DNA of 64,000 nucleotides. Source: Rhabditoides inermis. Taxonomy: Eukaryota; Nematoda; Chromadorea; Rhabditida; Rhabditidae. The stretch is taken from the NCBI GenBank assembly GCA_963966185.1, contig CAWZYM010000312.1, forward strand, positions 1,033,501 to 1,097,500, written 5' to 3'. The position numbers were made by a program, and so were the translations under genes. Under the pieces are notes generated by a model. It had not been told where the DNA came from and did not search any database. It saw only the letters and a program-made list of their open reading frames with translations. Below, in pieces: positions 32,124 through 43,423 of the stretch. How positions within the stretch are numbered: the stretch's first letter is position 1; every line of letters begins with the position of its first letter.

Positions 32124-33360
32124 TTGAATATAAAAAAAACGTGGCAACATAATGATATGACATCAATCGATTTCCAATCCGTTCTACCGAAGTTCTCGGA
32201 CCTAAAGTCGTTCATCGGCTTCTGGGATCTCTTTGAGCCATTCGTGTATAAGCATCCCGATATGGATCCAATCGATAAGATTATCCTTCTGATCAATTCG
32301 TGCGAAGATGCGCGTCTCAAGGCAATTTCCGAAACGAGCGGAGCAACTCGATGAGGCGGTGAAATACCTCAAAGAGCGATTCTTCCACTCTCCCTCGTAC
32401 AATATGCATCTGCAGAAGTTGGGGAGAGCTATGCGACCACTCAACGATACGTGCACCGTGACTGAGCTACGTGAGCGATACGAAGACATTGTCATCATGA
32501 CAAAGCTCAGTAAACTCAGTATTCCTGGCTCAATCGTCCCTCCCAGAACCTCTGAAATGTTTCGCACTCTCCCACCGCGCATTCAGCGAAAAGTTGCGAA
32601 AATGAACTTGGCGAAACATGGAAGTGGAATGATCTGGTCGTCTGACGAAGAAATCCAGGGTCATTTGCACACCATCTTGCGAATGGAAGAGTATCTTGCG
32701 ACAGAACAACATGTGATACCTCAAACGACAAGCGGTACCATCCGCTCTCTCACGACCCACGTCAACGTTGGAGAAGGGGGAAGCGTGCACCACACGAGCG
32801 CATGTCTGTTCTGCAGCTCAACCAACCACACTTCTCTAACGTGCGAAGTGATCACATCGAAGACAGTCCGCTATCAGATAGCGAAGACGAACACTGCCTG
32901 TCTCAAGTGCTACTCGGTCACTCATTCGGCCAAAAACTGCCATATGATACCTGAGAACTGTCGTTATTGCGGAAGAGGCCACAACTCGTCAGATTGTCTG
33001 TCCAAGACGCGTCACTATCACTATCACACGAAGAGCATCTGCTTTCGCACTCACGGCACCGTATTCGATCACAAGGAGAACGACACACGACTCAACACCG
33101 GCACTCGAAATAGATGGACAAGAAGGAACCCCGTAGGATGGAAGGACCACATGGACAAGACGTGCAGGATCCAGATGAAGAACCCGATGAAGAACCCGAA
33201 TCGAGCAATCGTACCGCTATCGTGCCGCCATCAGACAAATCACTATCCGATTGCTAAAGACTTCGCTAATCAAAATGCATCCAACAAAAAAACCCCACAT
33301 CGATTGAGAAAACATCCGATATTTTCTTGTATTTGTCCGCTAAACAGGACAGCATATTGA
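32124..33360 (+). pseudogene. Gag of the young LTR element, with a frame break
   Basis: The first frame (to 32354) contains FQSVLPKFSDLKSFIGFWDL, the start of a Pao-type gag domain. The homologous continuation (PKRAEQLDEAVKYLKERFFH) is in the next frame, open from 32308 to 33360, so a shift occurs around 32320-32345. The second part carries three zinc knuckles: CLFCSSTNHTSLTC, CLKCYSVTHSAKNC and CRYCGRGHNSSDC, followed by a basic tail. Either a frameshift mutation or programmed frameshifting could explain the break; since the element is otherwise fresh, both should be kept in mind. Gag would package the RNA but pol must come from a partner element. Confidence 0.8.
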
Positions 33361-33747
33361 TCATGTTTCCCATAATAAGTGAGATCCGGGTATGATGTTC
33401 CCGATTGTAACTCTGTGTGTTGTTCCCACACACAGAGCCGAGCAGAGAGTCACTATTGTGTTTGAACGGCCTAGGCAAAGTCGGCCTTAGTAGAGCACGT
33501 GAAAGACTCGTTGCCCGCCGAGAGGTGGATACCATCGAGTAGACTCTGTTCGCGAATCGGGCAGTCAAATGATCCTTTCTCTTTCCAAAAGCTCTTTTTT
33601 GAGCTAAACATGTTCGATATTATAATACGACCATTCACCAATAGTCGCAAACATACAAGCAATACATGCAATATCGGATTTGCATATTCAAATAGAGCAC
33701 CAGTCGCAGCGTATACAACTTGTATTTTTCGCTTGTAAAGGGGGGAG

Positions 33748-34090
33748 TGTCGTGGAACGACGAAACGACCTCATTTGAATATGCAAATATCACTCATTCG
33801 ACTAACGATGCTAACCAGCGAAAGGACGCCACTCGGTGATTATCATGTCTGGCAAACGACGTAAATAGCGGCCGCGCGGGCTCGTCTGGGCATTCTCTCG
33901 CCACCGCCTTCTCTGGGCCCCTACTCCCCTCGGAATCCCCCTCGACCCTCGTCGCCCGTCCCTCGACCCTCTACGTCCCTCGACGTCCAGAACCAAACCC
34001 CGATTGCATGCACACTCTGATAAACCATTGTGCCTGCTTGTGTATTTGCTGTATGGCCTTGGTGGTACTTCTCTAGTCTGATTCCGCTTA
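33748..34090 (+). repeat. 3' LTR of the young element
   Basis: 343 bases, identical to the 5' LTR and preceded by a polypurine tract. Confidence 0.92.
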
Positions 34091-34373
34091 GTTGTTATTA
34101 CAAACCGGACAACCGTTGAGAAACCGAAAACATTGGAAGAGTGAGTCGGAATTCGATGGGGTGCATACGTTTGCAGCTACTACAATGATAACTACCGCGT
34201 GGATGCTAAGCTAGATGCGTGGGTGCGAGAGAACATAGGTGAGGACGGGACTCGTCAGCTGAACGCTCTCTGTTCAGGACCGTATATCTTCCTCTTTCTT
34301 GCTACATACTTTGTACTCATTGCCATCCTCTACCGCAGAACTGGTCCCGACGTACAAAGAGGAATCAAAGAGG

Positions 34374-34375
<2 letters not shown>

Positions 34376-34411
<36 letters not shown>
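34376..34411. repeat. CT microsatellite, membrane-protein gene last intron
   Basis: Pure (CT)n from five bases after the donor to close to the acceptor. Confidence 0.95.
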
Positions 34412-34413
<2 letters not shown>

Positions 34414-34487
34414 TCGTTTTCATTCAGGCCCAGGAGGAATTTGACCGACTAGTCCGCACTGGATACTTTGACACACCAGAAGCCTAA

Positions 34488-34991
34488 TAGTTATGGACAA
34501 ATATCACAACACTCATAACCTTTATATTAGTTAAACACATGACAATCTTAGAATGAAATTTAAAATTACATTTTTGAATGAACTTTGACTGCAGTAAGTA
34601 ACATTCTTGGTAAGTTTCCGTTGCCGTTCTCGTTGATACATTCAGCTTCCACTATGTTATTTCATGCTCTCCGCACCAGATTTTGTTTCATATGCTCCGT
34701 TCGTGTAAAAGTTGTTCGAGGCTGTTGTTACATGTTCATCTGAGCGATGATTCAGTGTACCGGTTATTAAAAACCGTCACCGCAAACGTCTATCATTCGA
34801 TTTCGCACGAATTGAACACGTCGAACGCTTGAGCCCATTATTTCATTACTCCCGATCCACTGATGGGCCACTCTGTTTGTTTTCTTTTTGAATTGTCACC
34901 ACTGCAATCAATCAACCTCCCACATGCATTGTTTTTGTTTAGTTTTCTTGAGACGATGACGCAGCATCCAGACTCATCATCCTTCATCTCC

Positions 34992-35039
<48 letters not shown>

Positions 35040-35235
35040 CTACCTATTGCCGTTGCACCCTTCGCTTTTTTCTGCATATGATGCTGTATTAGTTTGCTGT
35101 CTTGCTGTTCTTTTAAGCGCATAACACAGAGGCTATCTCGAATAGACGCCCCACCTAGCAGAGATCAGTTGCTGCTGCTGTCTGCACCCAACTCTACTAC
35201 GTTTCTCCTCCATAAGATTACATAGAACGTTTTAG
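34488..35235. other. Intergenic region with CT microsatellite
   Basis: Between the membrane-protein gene and the third F-box copy. A (CT)n tract lies at about 34995-35041. No exon seen. Confidence 0.6.
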
Positions 35236-35485
35236 ATGCCGGCACTTACCGAATACATCATGGAAAGTGTTTCCGAGAATTTCTCCAACATACTATCACT
35301 TCCCAACGAGCTTCTCTCGAATTTTTTTCGCAAACGCAGGAAACCGATATCGTCAACTTTGCATCGGCACATCACGCCAACTGGTAAATTGGCACTCTTC
35401 CAGTTACTATACTGTATATTTTTGTAGTCAAATCTTGGAGCGACTGAGCAAGCGGTTCACTTTGATCTACAGAGTACAGAGCGTG

Positions 35486-35540
<55 letters not shown>

Positions 35541-35838
35541 ATCTCTCTCTCTCTCTCTCTCTTTCTCTTCCTCCTCTCTCTCCTCTCTACCTCTGCCTTC
35601 CTTCTCTCATCCCATGCATACGTTTCAATCGCAACTCTTTATCTCCGCTAGTGACAGCACGTTCGAGGAGAGGATTCAGAAGGATATGGACGAAGTGCAA
35701 GAGGGAGCGAGCGATGATGTGCGTGTAGGAAACAGTGTTGAACAACCTCTTGAGAAACACATCTCGACATGGAACAAATTTATCGCGCTGCTCAACGCTG
35801 ATTCAATAAGAGACGAAGTTGATGGAAAAGTGTTCACT
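35236..35838 (+). pseudogene. Third F-box paralogue, truncated
   Basis: Begins MPALTEYIMESVSENF and enters an F-box (SLPNELLSN), but a run of seven T (35322-35328) shifts the frame before ETDIVNFASAHHAN. The next piece, QILERLSKRFTLIYRVQS, and then SQLFISASDSTFEERIQKDM to DEVDGKVFT match exons 5-7 of the first F-box gene. The acceptor before SQLFIS reads AA instead of AG (35627-35628). The exon 6/7 intron of the first gene is absent here. After 35838 a donor-like GTGAGT is present but none of exons 8-13 can be found in the next 2 kb. The three copies therefore form a series from nearly intact to truncated. Confidence 0.75.
35490..35590. repeat. CT-rich tract in third F-box copy
   Basis: (CT)n with TTT and CCTCC interruptions directly after the donor. 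Confidence 0.9.
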
Positions 35839-36302
35839 GTGAGTGTTCGATGTGGAGAAAAATAACAGACAATTTAATGTTTCGATATTGGTAGAAAAGT
35901 GGGCAGGAATAGGGGACGGACAACGTATTAGGGTGGTAGGGAGAGAACGGTAGGCTGCAATCAGTGAATGCAGCTGAGGTAAGATGCTAGGAGTCCAAAC
36001 CAATTGATCCAAATTCGCGTTTTCTTTGTAATATCTCTATTGCGTGTTATTGATCGGATAGCTGAGAACCCCTTTGACATTTCTGTCATCCATCAATACC
36101 CTTAAAAACAAGATCAGTGAAACGGAACAAAACGAAATAATTTCTCAATTTCTATCAAATCAGTAAATTGTATTCAGGAAATATTATTGAAAAAACAAAA
36201 AAAAACACGTAAAAATGACAAGAAGCATAACAAAATACATAAGTTTTTTGAGCACTTGTGGTCCTCCCTATTGTACGGTTCTTCCTTGCTCTCTCCCTTC
36301 CC
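35839..36302. other. Left border zone of the BTB-kelch duplication
   Basis: No gene. From about 36055 the sequence (GACATTTCTGTCATCCATCA and AAGATCAGTGAAAC) recurs near 47720-47800, so the duplicated segment starts in or just left of this zone. Confidence 0.6.
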
Positions 36303-39300
36303 TCACTCCTCCTCGAGGCGGAGCATCTCCACGGAGGTACCTACGTTATTCCCGCCAATAGCGTACAGCACCTGTGACAATATATAAATTGACCCCATGT
36401 TCTCTATTCCCTCAATTCACATTGTCAAGAACAGCCAGTCCGCACTTGGACCGCGCGTGTTTGAGAGACGGCAGCTGCTTCCATTCGCCATCGACCAGCA
36501 CCTAGACAACGTCTGTTCATTTGCGTTCACTTTGCCTTTGAAACATCGCTAATCACCTGAACATCCTGCCTGATCTGCCATTCGACGAATCCACCGGCGA
36601 TCACGAGTCGACCATCGCACACCGTCGCGCTAATGCTATCACGAGCCTAGAATAGAGGTAGTAGATGTGCATTGCGGTACAGAGACCAGTCACTATCAAC
36701 AGAAAGTTCCTTCATACCTCTCCGAGCGGCGTTTTCGCATTCCAAGAATCAGTCTGCGGATCCCACACGTACACCTACACAAGAAACAAATCAGCTATAC
36801 TTTTTTATATGTATAGTATCGCGGTTCGCGGTCTACTGTAAAAAAAGTTATCGTTTAGTCGCACTTAAGATCGAGAGGAGATCCAAACGGAAACATTCAT
36901 CAAATGAGCGGCATATGCACCAAAGCAAAGAACATGCAAGCTAAAATGTCACATACCTGGTTTGTGCATTCAGCAGTCAGCGTTTTGGAAATCCAAGAAT
37001 CAGTCTGCGGATTCCATACGAGCTTCTACAAGAAACATAGGGTTCGGGAAACAACTATAATAATTTTAAAGTGACAATTTCACTTAAAAATGATATTTTA
37101 CTGATGAAAAGTTAATGGAAACATCAAATAACATCTACTAAACCTGAAAACTACAACTTTTTTCATGATTTTAAACTATTTTTTGCCCCAAAAAATAGTT
37201 GATTTTGAATGCTTTATGGGTAAAAAGTGAGGTTACATCACAGCTGAGTGTCTAAAACGTCTTGAATGACGGGAATTTTGAAATAAAATTTTGATATAAA
37301 AATTAAGTTTCTACCTTAAACTGGAGTCGTAGAAGCCGATAAACATATCCCTATGTGATACGCATCTTGAGTTCAATAGTTATATCCAGAATTTGTAAAG
37401 CGCGCCAATTCAAAATTCAATTTTTTTCCAATTGCGGATCAATAAAATTGTCACTTTAAAGAAGAACTCCGGGGAATCTTGAAATGCATGGCAATCGGAC
37501 TAAACCATTGTTAATCTATTCAGCAATGACTAATGACTTTCTTTTTCACAAAACAGATGCAAATTCATCGCACTGGCGCTATGGTTGACCCCGCAGTCGA
37601 AATAAAATGACTGTACTCATCTGCGCTCTCTGGCTTTCTGCAACGCGCTCTCTCTTTCGCTATGTCTGTCAACACGGTTAGAACCGAGCGCAGGCAAACT
37701 GTGTGATCACAGCAAAGACCCAAACGGAAATATTTCTCAAAAAAGAGCCGGCATATGCACCAAAGAGCATGCAAGATAAAATGCTGCGAACCTGCTTCCT
37801 GCGATCAGAACCCGTCCATCCTCCGACAGTCATCAGACGGCCATCCACCATGCAAAGCGGGAAGTCGGAACCCAGATCAGGGGGAAACGCGCACAGGCGA
37901 ACGAATCCAGATCCTAGAACATGGTATAAACTAATTGTAAATGAAGGATTTGCATACCAGCATTCGTCGGGTCGAATGTCTCGATAGTCTTTGTACTCTT
38001 GTCTGCCACACAGATTCGGTCATTGAATGAAGTAACATCGACAATTTCCCCACTGTAAATGTTCATAAAACACACAAATACCAATGCTCGTACCTCTTTC
38101 CTTGAGCACTGTGCACGAGTGTCCACGTCTCCGATCCCTTCTCGAACTTGTACACATTGCGACTGGAATAGATTGAAAGAGTTTACGAGTGGATCACTCA
38201 CTTTCCAGAGACGTGTCCGATCGCATACATCCAATCCGCGACCACACATATCTTCCCAACATGGGCATGCAGAGGAGCTGCTAGACGCAACTTGCCTAAG
38301 AATGGGAATGTATAAAGCATAAAGATTATTTTCTCCGTTCATAGTATGACAGTCATTTCTCAAAATGTTTATTAGAAACAATGTGAGACAACTCCAGCTT
38401 GTTATCGGACTACGCGAAATCACCGCCCCAAACGCGCACTTGGCGGTCACTTTTCACTGATTTGCAAGTCAAATGAAGCAGAGTTTACCATCTTCTAGAG
38501 CTTATAACTTCGTTTCAGAAATTTGTAATGACTTTAAACTTTCTTTTGTCAATGACGAACTCACCAGTGCCCTCCGGCACTATGTCCGATCCTTGGGCAT
38601 TTGCGTAACTGTCATTGACAAGCCCGGCCCCTCTCTCCGTAACCTCTTTTGCAGTAACCGAGTGTTCGACAAACTGTGCAACACCAAGGAATGTCTCGTC
38701 TGCTCCAACCTCGACCTACGTGCCCCCGAGCAAACCCGCCATATCCAATTAGACTATCCTCCTCTCTTAACACACATTTTAGTTATTTGCCTTCACCCGG
38801 TTATGTTGTTTAGTTATTTATTCTATCATTTTACCCACGTAGAGTTTGTTAACTCGCATCACAATGTTATTGTAGGTATTTATTTCCTTGATGAAGGCGT
38901 TTATCCGAAACGTCGGATAAAGATAAGTATTTCCAACACTCGTGGTCTCTGGCTTTCCGGCTTTAACTTTTCACAATACAACACTTAGTACTCTTAGTAC
39001 TCTGTACCCAAAGCATCTCTTGAAAAAATCGTATTGCTCTTTGTTATGCGTGGCCATACTGATCTTGTTAGTATTTTCATTTTCGCGTTTATTACATTAC
39101 TGCTACGCAAAACTTCCAAACTGCCGTACATTTACATAGACTTCTCGTCATTTCGCCCATGTCTGGAAGCTAGCCGATAACGACATACGATGAAATCGAG
39201 GAATGGCCATTTCTCTCTATTCAAGCGCTTTTTCTCTATGTTTTGACTTGAAACACACTGTTTAAGTCAAACAATGAGCTACACACCTTGCGAGAGAACA

Positions 39301-42300
39301 ACCATTCGATCAAGGTAGTTGGCACAATAGATCTTGTTGTCGAGTACAACGGCCGAACAGCTTCCTCTAAAAAGATATACATCATGTACAAGCGGGTGCA
39401 GTACGACGTCACATGTTCCATCTCGGCTTCCTTCCATACGTCCACTCCCCGCTCGCCTTCCAAGGCCTGTTCATTCCACGGTCGCGGTACGGACGCGGCT
39501 CTCTTACCACCCCCTTCAAAATATACCAAAATAATTTAACTGAAAAAATAATTTTAAAAAAAAACTACCTCGAGACAGTGGTTGTATATCTGGAAGCACT
39601 CCTTGTCCTCAATGACTAAGGGTTCCTTGCCAACAGTGTCCACCAGATAGTCCTTCTCCAGACAATAGAGGCGAACAAGCGAGAAAAGCCTGTGACTACT
39701 GAGACTGAATAAGGAGATGAGACTCACTCCTTCATGTGCCTCTTCCTGTTTTCCGGATCGGCCCGCACCCAGTTGCACACTCCAGAAAACACATTTGACT
39801 CCCGACAGCGGAGAGACTCATCTGGAAATCGAAATGGAATTGAACACTCTTAATGTGGAGTCGTTTACACCTGCGAGAAAGGTGTGCAGATCCTTTTTGT
39901 CCAGACCGAGAAACTCAGGAGTATCGATGAGAGAACTTAAACATAAATACTACTTGAACAATTGCAATGTACTCACTCGAAGTTGAGGCACATCTTCTTC
40001 CATGCGAGATCCTTCATCTTTTCGCAGGTATAGAGACAAGCGAACGACCACATCTCAATGCAGTTCGAAGGAGTCACAATAGCCAGCAAAAACCTGTATT
40101 ATCAATTAAATGATAGACGCTTCTCTATTCCCTCACTTGGCACATCGCTTCTTCAATCTGTAGAGCCTAAGATAGCTAACCTCCGGGAAAAGACGAAAAA
40201 CGATCGACTCGTCTGAAATGTACTAATGTATAGCTATGTTTCATAATAGTACTAACCTATTTGAATGGCGTATGTATACATGTATTTTAGAAGAATCTCG
40301 ATGATGTCACTGTCCATATCCTATATTTCCTTTCAATCTGTGTTTTTTGTGCAAATGTATTACCAGTTCGATCTTTCCGACAATGGCCTCCTTGAAATCC
40401 GCGTGGAAGACGCGTTTGAAATGCGGAGAGGCAGCTGTGAGCACAGCCCAGTGAGCCATGAACTGAGTATGAATATAATCCATACAAATCAGAGATCACA
40501 AATCTCACTTCTTTCCCATCGCGAAGGGAAACAAGCTTCACATCACACCCTTCAGCGTCACTGAAATAGGACTGGAAAAATATTCAAAAAAGTTCGTTTG
40601 TTCGGAACTGCAAACATGTCTATGGCTATGACATTTACACTTACGAAATCACTCGAAACTTGAAAAGAACCTTACTGGTCAGTCTATGGTTGCTTTGTTT
40701 ATCCACACAATTTTCATTGCATTTTATCGTCATGAGTTCTTCCTTGCCGTGGAAATGAACACATTCATATTAACCTGAGGCTTCGTCAAAAAATTTTACG
40801 GAAAGAACGGTGCAAAAACCGGGCAAAAATCGAGCCCTACTTAGGACTTTCGTCTCTCTGGCATACCATATATTTTATACTAACAAAAATGTTAATAAGA
40901 GAGGACGCGTCAACGCCCTCTCGTTTGTACTGATTATACCCGCGCGCTAAAATGCCTAATTTTACTTTTTCCCGGATGAGGTACTTTTCCTGATTTTGAA
41001 GTGATATGAAAGCGCGCGGGTATAATCAAGAATGTTCGTTTAACTGCTCATCATAAATGTTTATAAAAAACATGGAAATCGTGTGTTGATCGACGTTGTA
41101 CATGAGTTTGGGGTGTGATATTTATGTATGACAATTGACAATTGTCCGTGAATGGGAAGTAGATGTGGGTTGTATGACATGACTTTGTTTAGGGACCGCA
41201 ACGTGAGGTGTAGAGTTTGTGTCGAAATCATGTAACATTTTTTGACTGGACGCGTTACTTGCTCTAATTAGCGTAGAACGATTCGTCCTTCCGCGCTGAT
41301 TACGCCGGTATTCGATTTATGGGAAAACGTGCCCCGTAAAGTATTTGAAATCGAGAAAGAGTGATATGATGACGTCATATTTCTTTGATCTAGCCGTCAT
41401 TGCCCAAAATGAGTAATGAAAAATGGTGTCATAAGAGACGTATTTCATCGAGTACTGATTGATTACAATCAAACAAAGCGTAGTGCTACTATTAGAAACA
41501 ACTATATTCATAATTTAACTATTAATGATGTCATCAGTGCTTTGATCTAGCCGCCCTCTGTCACACTTTCCTTGTGTGAGCGCGCGCTCGAGTTCTTGCG
41601 CGCCGCGCGGAATTAGAGCGCAATGTGAACGATGAACCCTATGAACATTATATATTTTCGAAATCAGCTTGAAACGATCTACATTATTATACAAACTGCT
41701 ATACCACATCCAAACTTCTGAAATTCTCATTGTGGTCCCTAGACTTTGTTTGGTTGTTCGGATCTGGTATGGTTCTTTCAAAGAAAATACAATTCAGTGC
41801 GCGGTCCATTTCTTCGCATCCCGCCAGCAGTGAAATCAGCCGACTGTCGCGCTGCCAGCTACCTGTCTCTATGACGCAGCTGGTGAGACCCGCGCCTCTC
41901 ACTCTGGGGGTCGCGGGTTCGAATCCACCCTACTCTTTTGCGTGTGCAAGCGTGGCTGCTTGGCTTTAGGCCAAGTGACGGCTCCAATTTTCATGCTCCG
42001 CCCATTCCTGGCCGTTTGGAGACGACTTTATGAAAATGTAACTTTGTGACACAAAACTTAAGAAAAGGACAGATATTATCTTTCAAAAGTTCTTTCAAGA
42101 AAAGTAGGTTCGCAATATTGTCTCGATTGATGTGCAAACAGGCTCTCAACATAATTCGGCATGTTTTGTTACCAGAGAAGTTGAGTTATTCTATATTACA
42201 ACAGTACTTCAAAAACTCGTTCATTTTAACTTTGCTGTTTCGCAATGGTTTTTACGAGGAGTGTAGTAGGGGCCACACCCTCGGATTCGTACCAAATTGA

Positions 42301-43423
42301 TATAATACCTTAGTTAGAGCCCTAGCTATCGAATTGTGATGTCCGAATTTCCTAAACGAACTATACGTTTCCGGTACGAAAACGTACAGGGCTCGTTTTT
42401 CGCGTTTCTTCTCACCCTACCCGGCGGTCGAAGACCGAGCCGTTGTGGCCTAGTGGCGAAAGCGTCTGCTTGCCAAGCTGACCTTCATGAGTTCGATTCC
42501 GCGCGCATGCTTTCTGTTTTGCGAACTCATTTGGTTAAACGTCTCGCTCTTCAATCACTGGTTAGTGAAGAAAATAATTGACGAAAGCACGAAAGGCATG
42601 ACCGACTCGATGGTTTCTCTTCATGGAGGACGACTGTCAGGAACAGAGATGATCTACCGTGCGCATCATTACAACTTTCAACTCTACACAGTATTAGCAC
42701 ACTATCAAAATACATACGACAGTGTGAAGTAGCTTGACGACGTTCGGGACTTCTATGACAGAAGACGGTGCAGTTGCGAGCTACATACGGCTGATGCAAA
42801 TGGCACTACGTCACTACGACGATCGACAGCTGACATCGAGATTGACAGGACTGTCTCATTAAAAAAAACTTAATTGATAGAGTTGTTTCATGGACCATGA
42901 GAAAATGATGATATGGTCAGAAAGTACAAGTTCATAAAATTTTTGACGAAACAAAAAGCATGTGCGGGTGCGCGGAATCGAACTCGTGAGGGTCATTTCG
43001 ACAGGCAGACGCTTTCGCCACTAGGCCACAACAGCTCGGTCTTCGACCGCCGCGTAGGGTGAGAGGAACGGGAAAAACGCGCCCTGTACGTTTTCGTACC
43101 GGAAACGTATAGTTCGTTTAGGAAATTCGGACACCACAATTCGATGGCTATGATCTTAAGTAAGGTATTCTATCAATTTGGTACGAATCCGAGGGTGTGG
43201 CCCCTACTACACTCCTCGTTAGAATGTTTGCACATGTCTCCATTGAAATCACTTCGGTCCTTTTGCTTAAGTGAGACAACAGTGCAAACCAACTACTTTT
43301 ACTTTTTATTTTAAAGATAATATATACTTACTTTAAAAGAGAGATTTTTTTAAAGATAATATATACTTACTTTCTCTGTTGATTGAGTCGAGAGAGGAAC
43401 GCTTCACATTCCTCTAGGTCCAT
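36303..43423 (-). CDS. BTB-BACK-kelch protein, copy 1
   Basis: First exon 43423-43371 encodes MDLEECEAFLSRLNQQR; the next starts at 40560 (DAEGCDVKLVSLRDGKE) after a 2.8 kb intron, followed in phase by FMAHWAVLTAASPHFKRVF, a typical BTB half. Then come SDIIEILLKYMYTYAIQI, a BACK region with several Cys (IEMWSFACLYTCEKMKDLA), DYLVDTVGKEPLVIEDKECF and kelch blades such as RNVYKFEKGSETWTLVHSAQ, NDRICVADKSTKTIETFD, FPLCMVDGRLMTVGGWTGS and VLYAIGGNNVGTSVEMLRLE near the stop at 36303. Family members are usually substrate adaptors of Cul3 ubiquitin ligases: BTB binds Cul3 and the propeller binds the target. Part of a kelch exon is repeated around 36965-37025, so exon structure there is unclear. Introns have collected several mobile elements that copy 2 lacks. 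Confidence 0.8.
37067..37458. mobile_element. MITE in a kelch-gene intron
   Basis: TAAAGTGACAATTT at the left is mirrored by AAATTGTCACTTTA at the right; 392 bases, no ORF, AT-rich. Absent from copy 2 of the gene, so inserted after the duplication or lost there. Termini resemble those of the other TTAAAG elements in the window. Confidence 0.8.
38330..39235 (+). mobile_element. Retroelement fragment in a kelch-gene intron
   Basis: About 0.9 kb present in copy 1 and missing from the matching intron of copy 2 (49190-49250). A 171-residue frame (38473-38988) contains VTVIDKPGPSLRNLFCSNRV followed by CNTKECLVCSNLD. This basic segment with a CXXXXCLVC motif resembles the linker between reverse transcriptase and GIY-YIG endonuclease in Penelope-like elements, but I see neither catalytic domain, so the assignment is tentative. 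Confidence 0.4.
40931..41028. repeat. 98-base hairpin element
   Basis: TGATTATACCCGCGCGCT and AGCGCGCGGGTATAATCA form a perfect 18-base inverted repeat separated by about 62 bases. Lies in intron 1 of kelch copy 1. Probably a minimal foldback element. Confidence 0.75.
41862..41937 (+). repeat. tRNA-derived sequence (SINE head)
   Basis: Contains a B-box-like GGGTTCGAATCC preceded by GACGCAGCTGGTGAGACCCG, in the spacing of a pol III internal promoter, without a convincing complete cloverleaf. Likely the tRNA-related head of a SINE rather than a functional tRNA. Confidence 0.55.
42254..43219. mobile_element. Foldback element with two inverted tRNA-like arms
   Basis: Arms 42254-42508 and 42963-43219 are reverse complements over about 255 bases with few mismatches, spanning CGAGGAGTGTAGTAGGGGCC at the outside. 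Each arm carries at its inner end a tRNA-like segment with A box (TGGCCTAGTGGCG) and B box (GAGTTCGATTCC), pointing inward. The 455-base centre has no recognised gene. It is either a large foldback transposon or two SINEs inserted head to head. Confidence 0.8.
43320..43372. repeat. Local duplication beside kelch exon 1
   Basis: TTTTAAAGATAATATATACTTACTTT occurs twice in tandem (about 43311-43337 and about 43350-43376), next to the donor of exon 1 of kelch copy 1. Confidence 0.6.

Larger units (their letters stand above)
31544..34095 (+). mobile_element. Young gag-only LTR retrotransposon (2542 bases plus duplication)
   Basis: LTRs at 31549-31891 and 33748-34090, each 343 bases and identical base for base as far as I can read. 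GTTGT flanks both ends (31544-31548 and 34091-34095). Directly after the left LTR is TGGTGCATCGG (31892-31902), a tRNA-Gly-type primer-binding site; directly before the right LTR is the polypurine tract AAAGGGGGGAG (33737-33747). The interior holds only a gag-related frame and no pol. Identical LTRs mean very recent insertion. The family is different in sequence from the 1435-8925 array but has the same architecture. Confidence 0.92.
30421..34487 (+). pseudogene. One-pass membrane protein gene interrupted by an LTR retrotransposon
   Basis: Product not recognised. In-phase exons can be read from about 30693 onward: KYCLVDMETGFERVYNSHY, a Cys-rich piece (LPCYNTTNARFLCRCLS), a 31-kb exon from 30915 with several N-glycosylation sequons (NQT, NYT, NIT, NDT), then exons at about 31306, 31422-31492 and 31535. 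The last of these is broken at 31549 by a 2.54 kb LTR element and resumes at 34096, ending at 34140. The final exons (34177-34372 and about 34428-34487) encode a membrane segment YIFLFLATYFVLIAILYRR and a short cytoplasmic tail ending TGYFDTPEA. Removing the element and one copy of its 5-base duplication leaves the exon in frame and open, so this is a coding-exon disruption. The first exon(s), in the 30.33-30.52 kb region with acidic HDDDN residues, are uncertain. Confidence 0.7.

Noticed and set aside
41862..41937. Functional tRNA gene
   Set aside because: The B box is good but the acceptor and anticodon stems do not pair convincingly; a SINE head is more likely.
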